Origin: SFWF01 sp045537915
GTDB taxonomy: Bacteria; Bacillota; Clostridia; Oscillospirales; Acutalibacteraceae
Direction: 5' to 3'
DNA: 64,000 nucleotides
NCBI GenBank assembly: GCA_045537915.1
Contig: JAZSQK010000012.1
Span: 1 to 64,000 of the forward strand
Positions 25,286-33,372 of the stretch are shown here, in pieces. Numbering within the stretch: the stretch's first letter is position 1; each line of letters starts with the position of its first letter. The notes beneath the pieces were generated by a model. The model did no database searches. It saw nothing but the letters and a program-made list of their open reading frames with translations, and was not told the origin of the DNA. Position numbers and translations under genes: made by a program.

Positions 25286-26261
25286 CTGCGCTGTTCTGTC
25301 GTTGGCAGAAATATGCTCCTTTTTAAAGGAGAGGGATAATTATGTCGTGCTCTGCCACGCCTCTCCCGACGGGGACACCCTCGGCAGCGCCTATGCGCTT
25401 AAAATGGGGCTTAAAAAGCTTGGTAAAAAGGTACAGGTAATCTGTTGCGATGAGATACCTCATAAGTATGATTATTTTATCGACGATAATGACTCTTCCT
25501 TTGCGCCCGAAACGGTTGTGGCGGTAGATGTTGCCGACATTAAACTGCTTGGAGATCTGTATGTTCAGTTTGAGGGCAGAATAGACCTTAATATCGACCA
25601 CCACATATCCAACACTCGATATGCAAAGAGGCTTTATCTCGACGATAAGGCGGCGGCTACTGCAGAGTGTGTTTATGAAATTCTCGATGAGCTCGGCATA
25701 GAGTTTGACCACAATATTGCAAATGCGCTTTACACCGGACTTTCAACCGATACAGGCTGTTTTAAATACTCAAATGTGACGGTCAAAACCCACGAGGTTG
25801 CCGCAAGGCTTTATGAAATCGGGGTTGATGCGGCAGAGATAAACCGCATAATGTTCGATACAAAATCCAAGAACCGACTTGAGCTTGAAATGATGGCTCT
25901 GCAAAAGGCCGAGTATCATTTCAAAAACAGATGTATGGTTCTTGCCGTCACCCTTGATATGCAGAAAAAAACAGGCTGTTCGGGCAGTGAGCTTGAGGGG
26001 GTTGCGGCTATTTCCCGCTCGGTAGAGGGTGTTCTTGCGGGTGTTTCTATAAAACAAACGGCTAAGAATCTTTTTAAAGTTTCGCTTCGCACCTATCCCC
26101 CTCTTGATGCCTCTGCTATATGTAAGCAGCTCGGCGGCGGAGGACATAAGGCGGCGGCAGGCTGTACTCTAGAGGGCAGTCTTACCTCGGTCAAAAAGCA
26201 GATATTAAAGGTTATAAAGGCCGCTCTGGAGGAAAGTGATGCAGGGATTTCTGTTAATTGA
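25275..26261 (+). CDS. nrnA: DHH-family nanoRNase / pAp phosphatase NrnA
   Basis: 328 residues. The DHH domain motifs are CHASPDGDTLGS (about residue 26), VDVAD (about 82) and NIDHHISN (about 103). The DHHA1 domain ends with GGGGHKAAAGC (about 290). NrnA degrades very short RNAs and converts 3'-phosphoadenosine-5'-phosphate to AMP in Bacillus. ATG 25275 lies inside the end of rbfA behind a GGAGAGGA RBS; longer in-frame starts upstream are in the rbfA frame shadow. It overlaps truB by 23 bases, consistent with tight coupling. Confidence 0.94.
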   Translation: MENNCAVLSLAEICSFLKERDNYVVLCHASPDGDTLGSAYALKMGLKKLGKKVQVICCDEIPHKYDYFIDDNDSSFAPETVVAVDVADIKLLGDLYVQFEGRIDLNIDHHISNTRYAKRLYLDDKAAATAECVYEILDELGIEFDHNIANALYTGLSTDTGCFKYSNVTVKTHEVAARLYEIGVDAAEINRIMFDTKSKNRLELEMMALQKAEYHFKNRCMVLAVTLDMQKKTGCSGSELEGVAAISRSVEGVLAGVSIKQTAKNLFKVSLRTYPPLDASAICKQLGGGGHKAAAGCTLEGSLTSVKKQILKVIKAALEESDAGISVN

Positions 26262-27120
26262 TAAGCCGGAGGGTCTGACCTCCTTTGCCGCAGTCGCAAG
26301 GGTAAAGAGAATTGCTAATGAGAAGCGTGTCGGCCACACAGGCACCCTCGACCCTTTAGCTACAGGTGTGTTGCCTATATTTTTAGGCAGGGCCACCGCT
26401 CTTTCGGGAATACTGCTCGAGGCCGAAAAGTCCTATACAGCAACAGTAAAGCTCGGAATTACCACCGACACCTGTGATATAACGGGTAAGGTTTTAGAGC
26501 AAAAAACGGTTTCGGTAACAAGGGAGCAGATAGAAAAGGTTCTTTTGGAGTTTTTAGGAGAAACCGAGCAAACTCCGCCGATTTATTCGGCTATAAAAAA
26601 AGACGGAGTCCGCCTTTATGAACTTGCAAGACGGGGAGAAAGTATAGAAATAGAGCCGAGGAAGATAACCTGTTATGAGCTTTTCCTTGAGGAATTTGAG
26701 GGGGACACCTTTAAAATTTTTGTCCGCTGTTCAAAGGGTACATATATCAGAAGCCTATGCCGAGACATAGGCGAGGCTCTCGGCTGCGGCGCTACTATGA
26801 CCGCTCTTCGCAGAAATTCCACCTGCGGCTTTAATGAGAGCGAGTGTGTAAAGCTCAATGAACTGAACGAGGACAACATTCGCAGTTTTCTTAAAAGCGA
26901 GGAATATGCAGTAATGCATTTGCGTGAGCTGCAGGTTACCGAAAAACAGGCAGTGCGCTTTACAAACGGCGGCCAGTTGGCATATGAAAGGCTAAAGGAG
27001 TCGGATTATTCCGATGGGGAGCTTTTAAGAGTAAAGCACAAGGAGGCTCTGCTCGGAATAGGCATTGCCGATAATTTGCTTGGGCAGGTTGCCATTAAGT
27101 GCGTAACAGGCTCTGTGTAA
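26239..27120 (+). CDS. truB: tRNA pseudouridine(55) synthase TruB
   Basis: 293 residues. The catalytic motif is GHTGTLDPLATGVLPI (Asp near residue 38), followed by ARRGESIE and the family RSLCRDIGE segment (about 175). TruB makes pseudouridine 55 in the T loop of tRNAs. ATG 26239 is 6 bases after GGAGG; GTG 26236 is in frame but closer. The C-terminal ~60 residues form a PUA-like extension. It overlaps nrnA upstream and is followed by ribF at 17 bases, the usual Firmicutes order. Confidence 0.95.
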   Translation: MQGFLLIDKPEGLTSFAAVARVKRIANEKRVGHTGTLDPLATGVLPIFLGRATALSGILLEAEKSYTATVKLGITTDTCDITGKVLEQKTVSVTREQIEKVLLEFLGETEQTPPIYSAIKKDGVRLYELARRGESIEIEPRKITCYELFLEEFEGDTFKIFVRCSKGTYIRSLCRDIGEALGCGATMTALRRNSTCGFNESECVKLNELNEDNIRSFLKSEEYAVMHLRELQVTEKQAVRFTNGGQLAYERLKESDYSDGELLRVKHKEALLGIGIADNLLGQVAIKCVTGSV

Positions 27121-27137
27121 ACAAAAAAGAGGAGGAG

Positions 27138-27995
27138 ATGAATGTGACGCAATATGCAATAGCGCTGGGCATGTTCGACTCGGTGCACAAGGGGCATATA
27201 GCGGTTTTACAGGCTGCTGCAAACAGCGGCTATAAAAGCCTTGCCGTTACATTTGATAAGCTTCCTCAAAAGAGCGACAGAAGTTTGCTTTCGCTTGACG
27301 AGCGCAGAGAAAAGCTTCTTTCTGCAGGGGTTAATGAGGTGCTTATACTGGAGTTTTCTAAAGTTAAGGACCTTTCCCCCGAGGAGTTTTTGAAGCTGTT
27401 GGCAGACCGAAAAGATATAAAGAAAATTTGTTGCGGTTTTAACTTCCGATTTGGTAAAAATGCCGTCGGAGATACCGCCTTTCTAAAGGAATATTGCCGC
27501 AAAAACGGCATAGAATATTTCGAGGCCGAGGAGGTAAGGACCGAGGGCAAAACCCTTTCGACCTCCTATATAAAGGAGCTTTTAAAAGAGGGAGAAATTG
27601 AAAAAGCTAATCGGCTTTTAGGAGAACCCTTTTCCTTTACCGCAAGGGTTACACAGGGAGATAAGCGTGGAAAAACGCTGGGCTTTCCGACTGCAAATCA
27701 AGTTTATCCCACCGACAAGGCAGAGCTCCGCTTCGGTGTTTATCACACAAGGGTAGATATTGACGGGAGCAGCTTTGACGGTGTAACCAACATAGGAGTA
27801 AGACCGACATACACAACCGACTTTGTGGGGGCCGAGACCTATATTATAGGCTTTGAGGGCGACTGCTACAATAAGGATATAAAGCTTTCCTTTATCGAAT
27901 ATTTAAGAGAGGAAAAGCGGTTTGACAGCCCATCTGCCCTTATCGATGAAATAAGAAAAAATGTCGAATATGTAAATAAAAAAAAGGCGTTTTAA
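27138..27995 (+). CDS. ribF: Bifunctional riboflavin kinase / FAD synthetase RibF
   Basis: 285 residues. The N-terminal FAD synthetase nucleotidyltransferase domain has GMFDSVHKGH (about residues 10-19) and the CGFNFRFGKNAVGD and STSYIKELL segments. The C-terminal riboflavin kinase domain has RGKTLGFPTAN (about 173-183). Together they convert riboflavin to FMN and FAD. Start codons ATG 27138 and GTG 27144 compete; the GTG has better spacing to GGAGG. Its stop lies inside the terminator at 27981, which ends the large operon. Confidence 0.94.
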   Translation: MNVTQYAIALGMFDSVHKGHIAVLQAAANSGYKSLAVTFDKLPQKSDRSLLSLDERREKLLSAGVNEVLILEFSKVKDLSPEEFLKLLADRKDIKKICCGFNFRFGKNAVGDTAFLKEYCRKNGIEYFEAEEVRTEGKTLSTSYIKELLKEGEIEKANRLLGEPFSFTARVTQGDKRGKTLGFPTANQVYPTDKAELRFGVYHTRVDIDGSSFDGVTNIGVRPTYTTDFVGAETYIIGFEGDCYNKDIKLSFIEYLREEKRFDSPSALIDEIRKNVEYVNKKKAF

Positions 27996-28007
27996 CAACG
28001 CCTTTTT
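27981..28007. terminator. Bidirectional terminator between ribF and the M23 gene
   Basis: AAAAAGGCGTT and AACGCCTTTTT form an 11 bp stem with a 5-base loop. The ribF stop codon is in the loop. A and T tracts serve both converging genes. Confidence 0.9.
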
Positions 28008-28010
28008 CTG

Positions 28011-28724
28011 TTAATCGGGATAGATTACCGACAGAGGATCCACAGATATTTCATCCTTATAAAACTCAAGATGAAGGTGCGTTTCGTCGAGACATTCGTC
28101 GGTCACGGTACCGAGTGTGCCGAGCTTTGCTCCTGCCGTTACGATATCCCCCTCGGCAACGCTTACCTTGTCAAGACCGCAGTAACGGGCAACCGTACGG
28201 TTACCGTGGTCAACCTCGACATATTTGCCGAGCTTTGCATCATCGATGATTGCCACAACAATTCCGTTACCCGAGCTTTTGACAGTATCCCCCGCCTTGC
28301 CGACAATATCTATTCCTGTATGAAGTCGCATATCCTTATAGGTGTTTGAATATACAAGCTCATCGTCGCTGAAATGCTTTGCGATATTTCCGTTAAGGGG
28401 CAATATATAGTTTACCGCATTTGTCGAGGGCTCTACAGGCTCCGGCTCCTCGCTCTCAGTTTGCTCTGAACTCCCGTAAAGCTCACTTGCCGTACCCTCT
28501 ACATCCTTGACATTATCGGCATCTTCGGGTTCGCTTTGGGTTGGGCTGTCCGCCGAAGGAATATTCTCTGCCGTGCCGATATCGGAGGGAGTAGGAGTCT
28601 CATCTTCGATGCGGTCAAAGGCCATCCAGGAGGCAACGCCGATTGCAATAAGGCAGAGGGCGATTATAAGATAAAAGCTCTTGCCTTTAAACACGTTTGA
28701 TATTTTTGTTTCATAATATTTCAT
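28011..28724 (-). CDS. M23 (LytM) family peptidase, membrane-anchored, SpoIIQ-like
   Basis: 237 residues. One N-terminal transmembrane helix (about residues 15-36) is followed by a Glu/Pro/Ser-rich linker (about 40-105) and a C-terminal LytM domain. The zinc ligands are present: HTGID (about residues 140-144) and HLHLE (about 218-222). Such enzymes cut peptidoglycan cross-bridges. The single anchor, size and lone LytM domain resemble SpoIIQ, the forespore partner of SpoIIIAH. Unlike Bacillus SpoIIQ, this copy keeps both His motifs and so may be catalytic, as in clostridia. No spoIIIA gene is nearby, so a vegetative cell-wall hydrolase is the alternative. Confidence 0.8.
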   Translation of the reverse strand: MKYYETKISNVFKGKSFYLIIALCLIAIGVASWMAFDRIEDETPTPSDIGTAENIPSADSPTQSEPEDADNVKDVEGTASELYGSSEQTESEEPEPVEPSTNAVNYILPLNGNIAKHFSDDELVYSNTYKDMRLHTGIDIVGKAGDTVKSSGNGIVVAIIDDAKLGKYVEVDHGNRTVARYCGLDKVSVAEGDIVTAGAKLGTLGTVTDECLDETHLHLEFYKDEISVDPLSVIYPD

Positions 28725-28928
28725 TTATAACAACCGCCTTATTTTAATTGAACAAGATTATTGTTGACATTAAGGTCGGTTATTATTCCAATGTTAATTT
28801 TTTATTTAAAATTCGTTCATAGAATAACAAAGTTTTTAGTGTACATTAAAAATGCAGCAAGGAACGCCGCAATTCCAAAGCTGCAGGTGTGATGCTTCAC
28901 ACCTTCTCCTCAAACCCCTCGAAAAAGG

Positions 28929-28954
28929 AAAAGCACCGTGAAAACGGTGCTTTT
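28929..28954. terminator. Intrinsic terminator downstream of the 28972 gene
   Basis: AAAAGCACCGT and its complement form an 11 bp stem with a GAAA tetraloop, flanked by A/T tracts on both strands. It lies just beyond the minus-strand gene end. The rest of 28725-28971 holds no gene. Confidence 0.85.
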
Positions 28955-28971
28955 TCGTTTAATTAAAGAAA

Positions 28972-29520
28972 TTATTTTAAAAGACTGTAGACAATAATAT
29001 AACCAAAAGAGCTGTCCTCGGATTTTTTAAGGTTTGATAAGCAGTTAAGCTCATAAACCTGAGCGTCGTGGGAGGTAACACAAACCTTCGACTCAACATA
29101 AAGATAATCTCCGTCATCCTCGACCGAGATAACCGTGTGGTCATAAAGGTCAAACCCACGGGGGACTATAAAGATGAAGCCGTCTTCCTTGGGAAAATCG
29201 GGATTTTCCTCATACTGAGCAAGGGTAATTCCGTACATATTATATACAAAGCCCTCTACAATCTCTCTGTCTATAAAACTGCTGTCATCTTCTGTCTTGT
29301 CAAGCAGAATGGAAAGGGAGTTGTTGACCATTTTGGTGGTGCTGTCGAAATCATCGCCGTAGACCTGATTGTGATCAAGCATATTTTCAATACGGGCGAA
29401 AAGCACCTTGTTCTCGTCGACCAAGGAACCTTGCGCAAAAACCTCATAAACGGGAGCAGAAACCGAGCAGGAAATAATTAAAACAACGGCAAAAACAATG
29501 CTCAAAATTCTAAATTTCAT
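28972..29520 (-). CDS. Secreted protein of unknown function
   Basis: 182 residues, not recognised. A clear N-terminal signal (MKFRILSIVFAVVLIIS, residues 1-17, then SVSAPVYEVFA) suggests export; cleavage after about residue 29 is likely, and no lipobox is obvious. The mature part is acidic with many Asp/Glu residues and beta-rich near the C terminus (HTVISVEDDGDYLYVESKV). The start is ATG 29520 with upstream GGAG. It stands alone between a terminator and aroK, with no functional clue from neighbours. Confidence 0.65.
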   Translation of the reverse strand: MKFRILSIVFAVVLIISCSVSAPVYEVFAQGSLVDENKVLFARIENMLDHNQVYGDDFDSTTKMVNNSLSILLDKTEDDSSFIDREIVEGFVYNMYGITLAQYEENPDFPKEDGFIFIVPRGFDLYDHTVISVEDDGDYLYVESKVCVTSHDAQVYELNCLSNLKKSEDSSFGYIIVYSLLK

Positions 29521-29635
29521 AACCCGCTCACTCCTTTTCGGTTCTCTTTATTAAAGTATACTCTATTTCGGAGAAAAAGTAGTTAAAATGCGATTACGAC
29601 TTAGTAACAATTAAGTAAAAAAGGGTTACATAAAG

Positions 29636-30133
29636 TTAAACTTTAAGAAGCTCGGCGATTAAGAGGGCGTTTTGGGATAAATCGTCGGATTTTGGCTCGA
29701 CCGTAATGTCGGCATATTTTTCATAAAGAGGAGTCCTCTCGGCATAAAGCTCATAAATATCAGAAGCATTTTTCATAACAATTCCTCTGGTAGAAAAATT
29801 TGTTATGCGTTTTTTTATCTCGTCGGGGGAAACCTTAATGTATACAATTTTCCCGATACTTTTAAGGTGCTCCATAGCTTCCTCGCAGTAAACGGCGCTT
29901 CCGCCGGTTGCAATAACGGTATTTTCGCAGCTTACATCCCGAATAATATCGTTTTCCAACTTCAAAAATCCATCATTACCCTCGCTGTCAATAAGCTCGA
30001 AAAGTTTTTTGCCCGTTTTGCTCTGGATAAGAAGGTCGCAGTCCAAAAAAGAATAACCGCAGATTTTGGCAAGTAAAACGCCGACGGTGCTTTTGCCGCA
30101 ACCGGGCATTCCTATAAGTATTATATTATTCAC
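29636..30133 (-). CDS. aroK: Shikimate kinase
   Basis: 165 residues of the P-loop kinase fold. The Walker A is GMPGCGKST (residues 8-16). The shikimate-binding aspartate is in DCDLLIQ (about 33), and ATGGSAVY is the Walker B-like glycine loop (about 75). It phosphorylates shikimate in the chorismate pathway. It is a stand-alone gene with no other aro gene in the window and starts at ATG 30133. The adenine-lid arginine region (FSTRGIV) differs from the usual RPLL form, so substrate assignment is slightly less certain than for typical copies. Confidence 0.85.
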   Translation of the reverse strand: MNNIILIGMPGCGKSTVGVLLAKICGYSFLDCDLLIQSKTGKKLFELIDSEGNDGFLKLENDIIRDVSCENTVIATGGSAVYCEEAMEHLKSIGKIVYIKVSPDEIKKRITNFSTRGIVMKNASDIYELYAERTPLYEKYADITVEPKSDDLSQNALLIAELLKV

Positions 30134-30251
30134 CTATAAAACCTCATTTCAAAATAATTTTAAGCCGTAAAGATTATATTGTCAATTCAATATTGACTAA
30201 TGCCACATAAAAGGGTAAAATATTTACAGAAACAAGATAGGAGAATTTCTT

Positions 30252-30569
30252 ATGGAAAACTATAATAAAGACGAATTAGGATACGAGCCCGACCTTATTT
30301 CACTTATAGACGATGACGGAAAGGAATACAACTTTGAGGTCATTGACGCTATAGAGAGTGACGAGGGAAGATATCTCGCAATGCTCCCTTTGTTTGATGA
30401 CCCCGAGAAGATGCTGCAGGACAGCGGTGAGCTGGTTATCGTCAAGGTTGGAGAGGAAAACGGCGAGGAATATTATTACGAGATAGAGGATGACGACGAG
30501 TATGAATTTGTTGCCGACGCCTTTATCGAAAGACTTGAGGATTTTTACGAAATTTCCGAAAACGAATAA
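30252..30569 (+). CDS. DUF1292 protein
   Basis: 105 residues, very acidic. The core is typical of DUF1292 (YrzB-like): ISLIDDDGKEYNFEVIDAIE (residues 14-33), a second strand RYLAMLP, then ELVIVKV and a C-terminal EDDDEYEFVADAFIERL. In many Firmicutes such proteins sit near alaS/ruvX (yrrL), but here it lies upstream of a structured RNA and away from ruvX (62383). The function is unknown. ATG 30252 follows ATAGGAGAA. It is divergent from aroK. Confidence 0.88.
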   Translation: MENYNKDELGYEPDLISLIDDDGKEYNFEVIDAIESDEGRYLAMLPLFDDPEKMLQDSGELVIVKVGEENGEEYYYEIEDDDEYEFVADAFIERLEDFYEISENE

Positions 30570-30574
30570 ATTTT

Positions 30575-30772
30575 TCTTCCTGCCCTGTACGCGAACGTTG
30601 GCATTTATAACCCTACAACCATATAAACGGGAGTTTGGCTCGGTCGGCGGGTATGCAGGCCTCCCGAGGTATTGAAAGATATATCTTGGACGTTGGAAGC
30701 ACAAAACCGAACGGCGAACACCCACCTGCTGAAAGCAGGTTATGATTTGCTCGATACGGCAGGGCGGGAGCA
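30575..30772 (+). ncRNA. ssrS: Candidate 6S RNA
   Basis: About 200 bases with no reading frame. Bases 30578-30587 (TCCTGCCCTG) pair with 30760-30769 (CAGGGCGGGA) over 10 bp to close the molecule. Inside is an extended, bulged, rod-like structure, including the hairpin CACCTGCTGAAAGCAGGT-like element near 30723-30740. Length, closing stem and directly following terminator fit Firmicutes 6S RNA, which binds sigma-70/A RNA polymerase and mimics an open promoter. The assignment is from memory of the consensus; another stable RNA is possible. No strong promoter was found just upstream, so it may be processed from the DUF1292 transcript. Confidence 0.6.
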
Positions 30773-30806
30773 AAAAAAGCATCGGATTTAATCCGATGCT
30801 TTTTTA
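30773..30806. terminator. Terminator between the RNA gene and rnhA
   Basis: AAGCATCGGATT and its complement form a 12 bp or longer stem with A tract before and T tract after. It serves the plus-strand RNA and the minus-strand rnhA, whose stop codon lies at its edge. Confidence 0.9.
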
Positions 30807-31247
30807 TTTTAAGTTTTTATAAAAATTTACGGCAAGGCGGTCGCAACGCTCGTTTTCGGGGTGCCCTGCATGGCCCTTTACCCAGACAAAGTCTACATCG
30901 TGCCGACGTAGTAAGGGCAAAAGCTCCTCCCACAAATCAACATTAAGGGCGGGTTTTTTATCGGCCTTTTTCCAACCGTTTTTTTGCCAGGAATAGACCC
31001 AACCCTGATTTATAGCCTCGCAGACATACTTTGAGTCGGTAGTAAGCTTTACCTTGCAGGGCTCCTTGAGGGCTCCAAGCGCCTTTAAAACGGCGGTCAG
31101 CTCCATACGGTTATTTGTGGTTTCTTTTTCTCCGCCTGAGAGTTCCTTTTCGACTATGCCGTAACGAAGAACGGCCCCCCAACCGCCCGGTCCGGGGTTG
31201 CCCGAACAGGCTCCGTCGGTAAAAATCTCAATATATTTTCTTTGCAT
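30804..31247 (-). CDS. rnhA: Ribonuclease HI
   Basis: 147 residues, the E. coli RNase HI length. The catalytic carboxylates are visible: TDGACSGNPGPGG (Asp10), RMELTAVLKAL (Glu48), TTDSKYV (Asp70) and a later Asp in CDRLAV (about 135). The basic protrusion KNGWKKADKKP (about 89-99) is present. It degrades RNA in RNA-DNA hybrids, including R-loops and Okazaki primers. It follows lexA by one base and probably shares its SOS-controlled transcript. Confidence 0.95.
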   Translation of the reverse strand: MQRKYIEIFTDGACSGNPGPGGWGAVLRYGIVEKELSGGEKETTNNRMELTAVLKALGALKEPCKVKLTTDSKYVCEAINQGWVYSWQKNGWKKADKKPALNVDLWEELLPLLRRHDVDFVWVKGHAGHPENERCDRLAVNFYKNLK

Positions 31248-31248
31248 A

Positions 31249-31836
31249 TCAGTACTTCCTAAAGCTTCCTATAACCTTTCCGAGAACCGAGGGTTTTTCG
31301 GGATAAATGGGATCAAAATCGGGGTTTTCGGGCATAAAGATTACCTGTCCGTTCTGAACGAGCAGTCGCTTAACGGTTGCCTCGTCACCGTCCATTCCGA
31401 TAACAATATCTCCGCTTTTTGTATAAGCGTCCTTATCGGCGATAACGATATCTCCGTCCATAATGCCGACATCCCGCATACTGTAGCCGACAACCCGAAG
31501 AGCGAAAAGACCCTCAGAGTCGCTTGTGGCGTAAGGGATATAATCCTCAATTTCCTCAACGGCCAGAATGGGCTGTCCTGCGGTCACCCTTCCTATTACA
31601 GGTATCTGTGCGGTGCTTTGGGTACCTGCTATGCGGATTGAGCGGGAAAAACGGGGGTCACGCTCGATATATCCGTTTTCCTCAAGCCAGTTAAGTATGG
31701 CGTGAACGGTAGAGGTGGATTTAATTTTGGTCTCCAGACAGATTTCACGCACGGTAGGCGGCACTCCGCCCGCCAGAGCCTTTACTAAAAAGTTATAGAC
31801 AGAAAACTGTTTTTCAGACATAGACGGTCTTGACAT
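31249..31836 (-). CDS. lexA: LexA repressor
   Basis: 195 residues. The winged-helix DNA-binding domain is at residues 1-65 (PPTVREICLETKIKSTSTVH). The hinge holds the Ala-Gly cleavage site in RVTAGQPI (about 86). The peptidase dyad is Ser in VGYSMRDVG (about 121) and Lys in ATVKRLL (about 158). ATG 31836 is preferred behind TTGGAGAA; a longer frame to 31902 would start inside the promoter. It controls the SOS regulon, and a LexA box lies in its own leader. Confidence 0.95.
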   Translation of the reverse strand: MSRPSMSEKQFSVYNFLVKALAGGVPPTVREICLETKIKSTSTVHAILNWLEENGYIERDPRFSRSIRIAGTQSTAQIPVIGRVTAGQPILAVEEIEDYIPYATSDSEGLFALRVVGYSMRDVGIMDGDIVIADKDAYTKSGDIVIGMDGDEATVKRLLVQNGQVIFMPENPDFDPIYPEKPSVLGKVIGSFRKY

Positions 31837-31851
31837 ATCGGCTTCTCCAAT

Positions 31852-31865
31852 CGAACAAATATTCG
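31852..31865. promoter_or_regulatory. LexA (SOS) box
   Basis: CGAACAAATATTCG, one base from the Gram-positive consensus CGAACRNRYGTTYG. It lies between the lexA -10 and its start codon, so it should give autorepression. Confidence 0.9.
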
Positions 31866-31873
31866 GCAATTTG

Positions 31874-31902
31874 ATTATAACATTAAAATATCTGTTTTTC
31901 AA
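31874..31902 (-). promoter_or_regulatory. lexA promoter
   Basis: Minus strand: TTGAAA (31902-31897), a 17-base spacer and TATAAT (31879-31874). The SOS box is just downstream. Confidence 0.88.
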
Positions 31903-31971
31903 CCACTAGTTTTACATTTTATTTACACTCTGTTTGCTTTTTTACCGCCGCAGTACAATTATCGCTAATTA

Positions 31972-32004
31972 AAAAAGAAGTGCGGAAATTCCGCACTTCT
32001 TTTT
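31972..32004 (-). terminator. Terminator after the RHH/SPFH pair
   Basis: A 14-16 bp stem (AAAAAGAAGTGCGG and complement) is followed on the minus strand by a run of T. It lies just beyond the gene ending at 32007. Confidence 0.9.
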
Positions 32005-32006
32005 CT

Positions 32007-32210
32007 TTACTCTATATCAATATCCAAAGGCATATCTATTTCATCCGATACATATTTGCCGTTTTTCTTGCGCTGACGGACACATTCTGAAAGCAGGTAT
32101 TCTATCTGTCCGTTGACCGAGCGGAAGTCATCCTCTGCCCAGGCTGCGATGGCGTTATAAAGCTTTGGCGAAAGGCGCAGGGGTATCTGTTTTTTACTCT
32201 GCTCGTTCAT
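32007..32210 (-). CDS. Arc-type ribbon-helix-helix protein
   Basis: 67 residues. QIPLRLSPKLYNAIAAWAED (residues 8-27) followed by FRSVNGQIEYLLSECV is the beta strand, helix, turn, helix of the Arc/MetJ fold with the usual RSxNGQIExLL signature. It presumably binds DNA as a dimer. It follows the SPFH gene by one base and ends at a terminator. This pairing recurs in Firmicutes by memory; the target is unknown but may be the pair's own promoter. Confidence 0.85.
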   Translation of the reverse strand: MNEQSKKQIPLRLSPKLYNAIAAWAEDDFRSVNGQIEYLLSECVRQRKKNGKYVSDEIDMPLDIDIE

Positions 32211-32211
32211 A

Positions 32212-33225
32212 TCAGTAAAGACTTCCCGAGTTTACTATCGGCTGAGCATCGTGGTTTCCGCAGAGCACGACAAGAAGGTTTGAAACCATTGCCGCCTTGC
32301 GTTCTTCGTCGAGTTCGACCATTTTGCCTTCGTTCAGACGCTCAAGAGCCATTTCAACCATACCTACAGCGCCGTCGACTATCATCTTTCTAGCATCAAT
32401 AATAGCCGATGCCTGCTGACGCTGAAGCATAACCGCTGCAATTTCGGGAGCATATGCCAGATAGGTTATTCTTGCTTCGACAATTTCGATTCCTGCCTCA
32501 TCGACACGGGTTTGAATCTCCTTGCGGATACGCTCGGCAACCACCTCACTTGAACCACGCAGACTACCCTCGTCGGCAACGCCGTCGCCTGTGGTATCGA
32601 CATTAGGAGCCACATCATAGGGGTAAATTCTAACGACATTGCGAAGGGCGCTGTCACACTGGAGAGAAAGGAATTCCTTATAGTTATCTACATTAAATAC
32701 CGCCTTTGCGGTGTCAACTATCCTCCATGTTACCGCAATTCCTATTTCAATAGGATTGCCCAGACAGTCGTTAATCTTCTGTCGGTTGTTATTGAGGGTC
32801 ATAATTTTTAAAGAGATCTTTTTATTGACAAGCTCCACCTCGGCAGAGGCCCCCGAGGGCGATACCGTCTTCTTTACTCCGACATCTCCGCTCTGGTTAA
32901 GTTTTGTGCTTGCCGCAGGATTAACGGCGGTGCAGAAGGGGTTTACAAAGTAAAAGCCTGCGTCCTTTATGGTGCCGATATATTTGCCGAAAAGGGTAAG
33001 AACAAGGGCTTCCTGAGGCTTTAATACCTTTAGACCGAGCCAGGCTATCCAACCCAGGCAGACAATTAAAACTCCGGGAATAAAAATGGGAAGGCCGTAG
33101 AACTCGCCGTTTTCCATTCCGATAATGCCCAAAATCATAATTACTGTACCTAAAAGATAAATGAGAATGCTTAAAACAAGCACAAGCATACCGTTTTTCT
33201 TGTTGCTCAAAACTTTTTCTGTCAT
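32212..33225 (-). CDS. SPFH/Band 7 domain membrane protein
   Basis: 337 residues. Two N-terminal hydrophobic helices (about residues 14-36 and 42-66) are followed by the Band 7 domain (about 75-290). The domain has VLTLFGKYIGTIKDAGFYFVNPF as its opening, and EIVEARITYLAYAPEIAAVMLQRQQA in its coiled helix. SPFH proteins form membrane-bound oligomeric rings or cages that scaffold proteases and microdomains. The gene starts at ATG 33225 with an AGGTTT-type RBS region. It is co-transcribed with the small RHH gene downstream; an adjacent NfeD partner is absent. Confidence 0.9.
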   Translation of the reverse strand: MTEKVLSNKKNGMLVLVLSILIYLLGTVIMILGIIGMENGEFYGLPIFIPGVLIVCLGWIAWLGLKVLKPQEALVLTLFGKYIGTIKDAGFYFVNPFCTAVNPAASTKLNQSGDVGVKKTVSPSGASAEVELVNKKISLKIMTLNNNRQKINDCLGNPIEIGIAVTWRIVDTAKAVFNVDNYKEFLSLQCDSALRNVVRIYPYDVAPNVDTTGDGVADEGSLRGSSEVVAERIRKEIQTRVDEAGIEIVEARITYLAYAPEIAAVMLQRQQASAIIDARKMIVDGAVGMVEMALERLNEGKMVELDEERKAAMVSNLLVVLCGNHDAQPIVNSGSLY

Positions 33226-33372
33226 AAATAAAACCTCCGTATGTTCTATGATATCATTATGATATCACAACAATATCTGTGTGTCAACTGCTTTTTTTAA
33301 AACGGGCCACTTGCCAAGAGGCGGAAGATATATTATAATGTATATTAACAAAACAAACCAATGGGAGAGCCT

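Noticed and set aside
30599..30782. Coding frame over the RNA region
   Set aside because: The frames there lack RBSs and cross the closing stem; the structured-RNA reading fits better.
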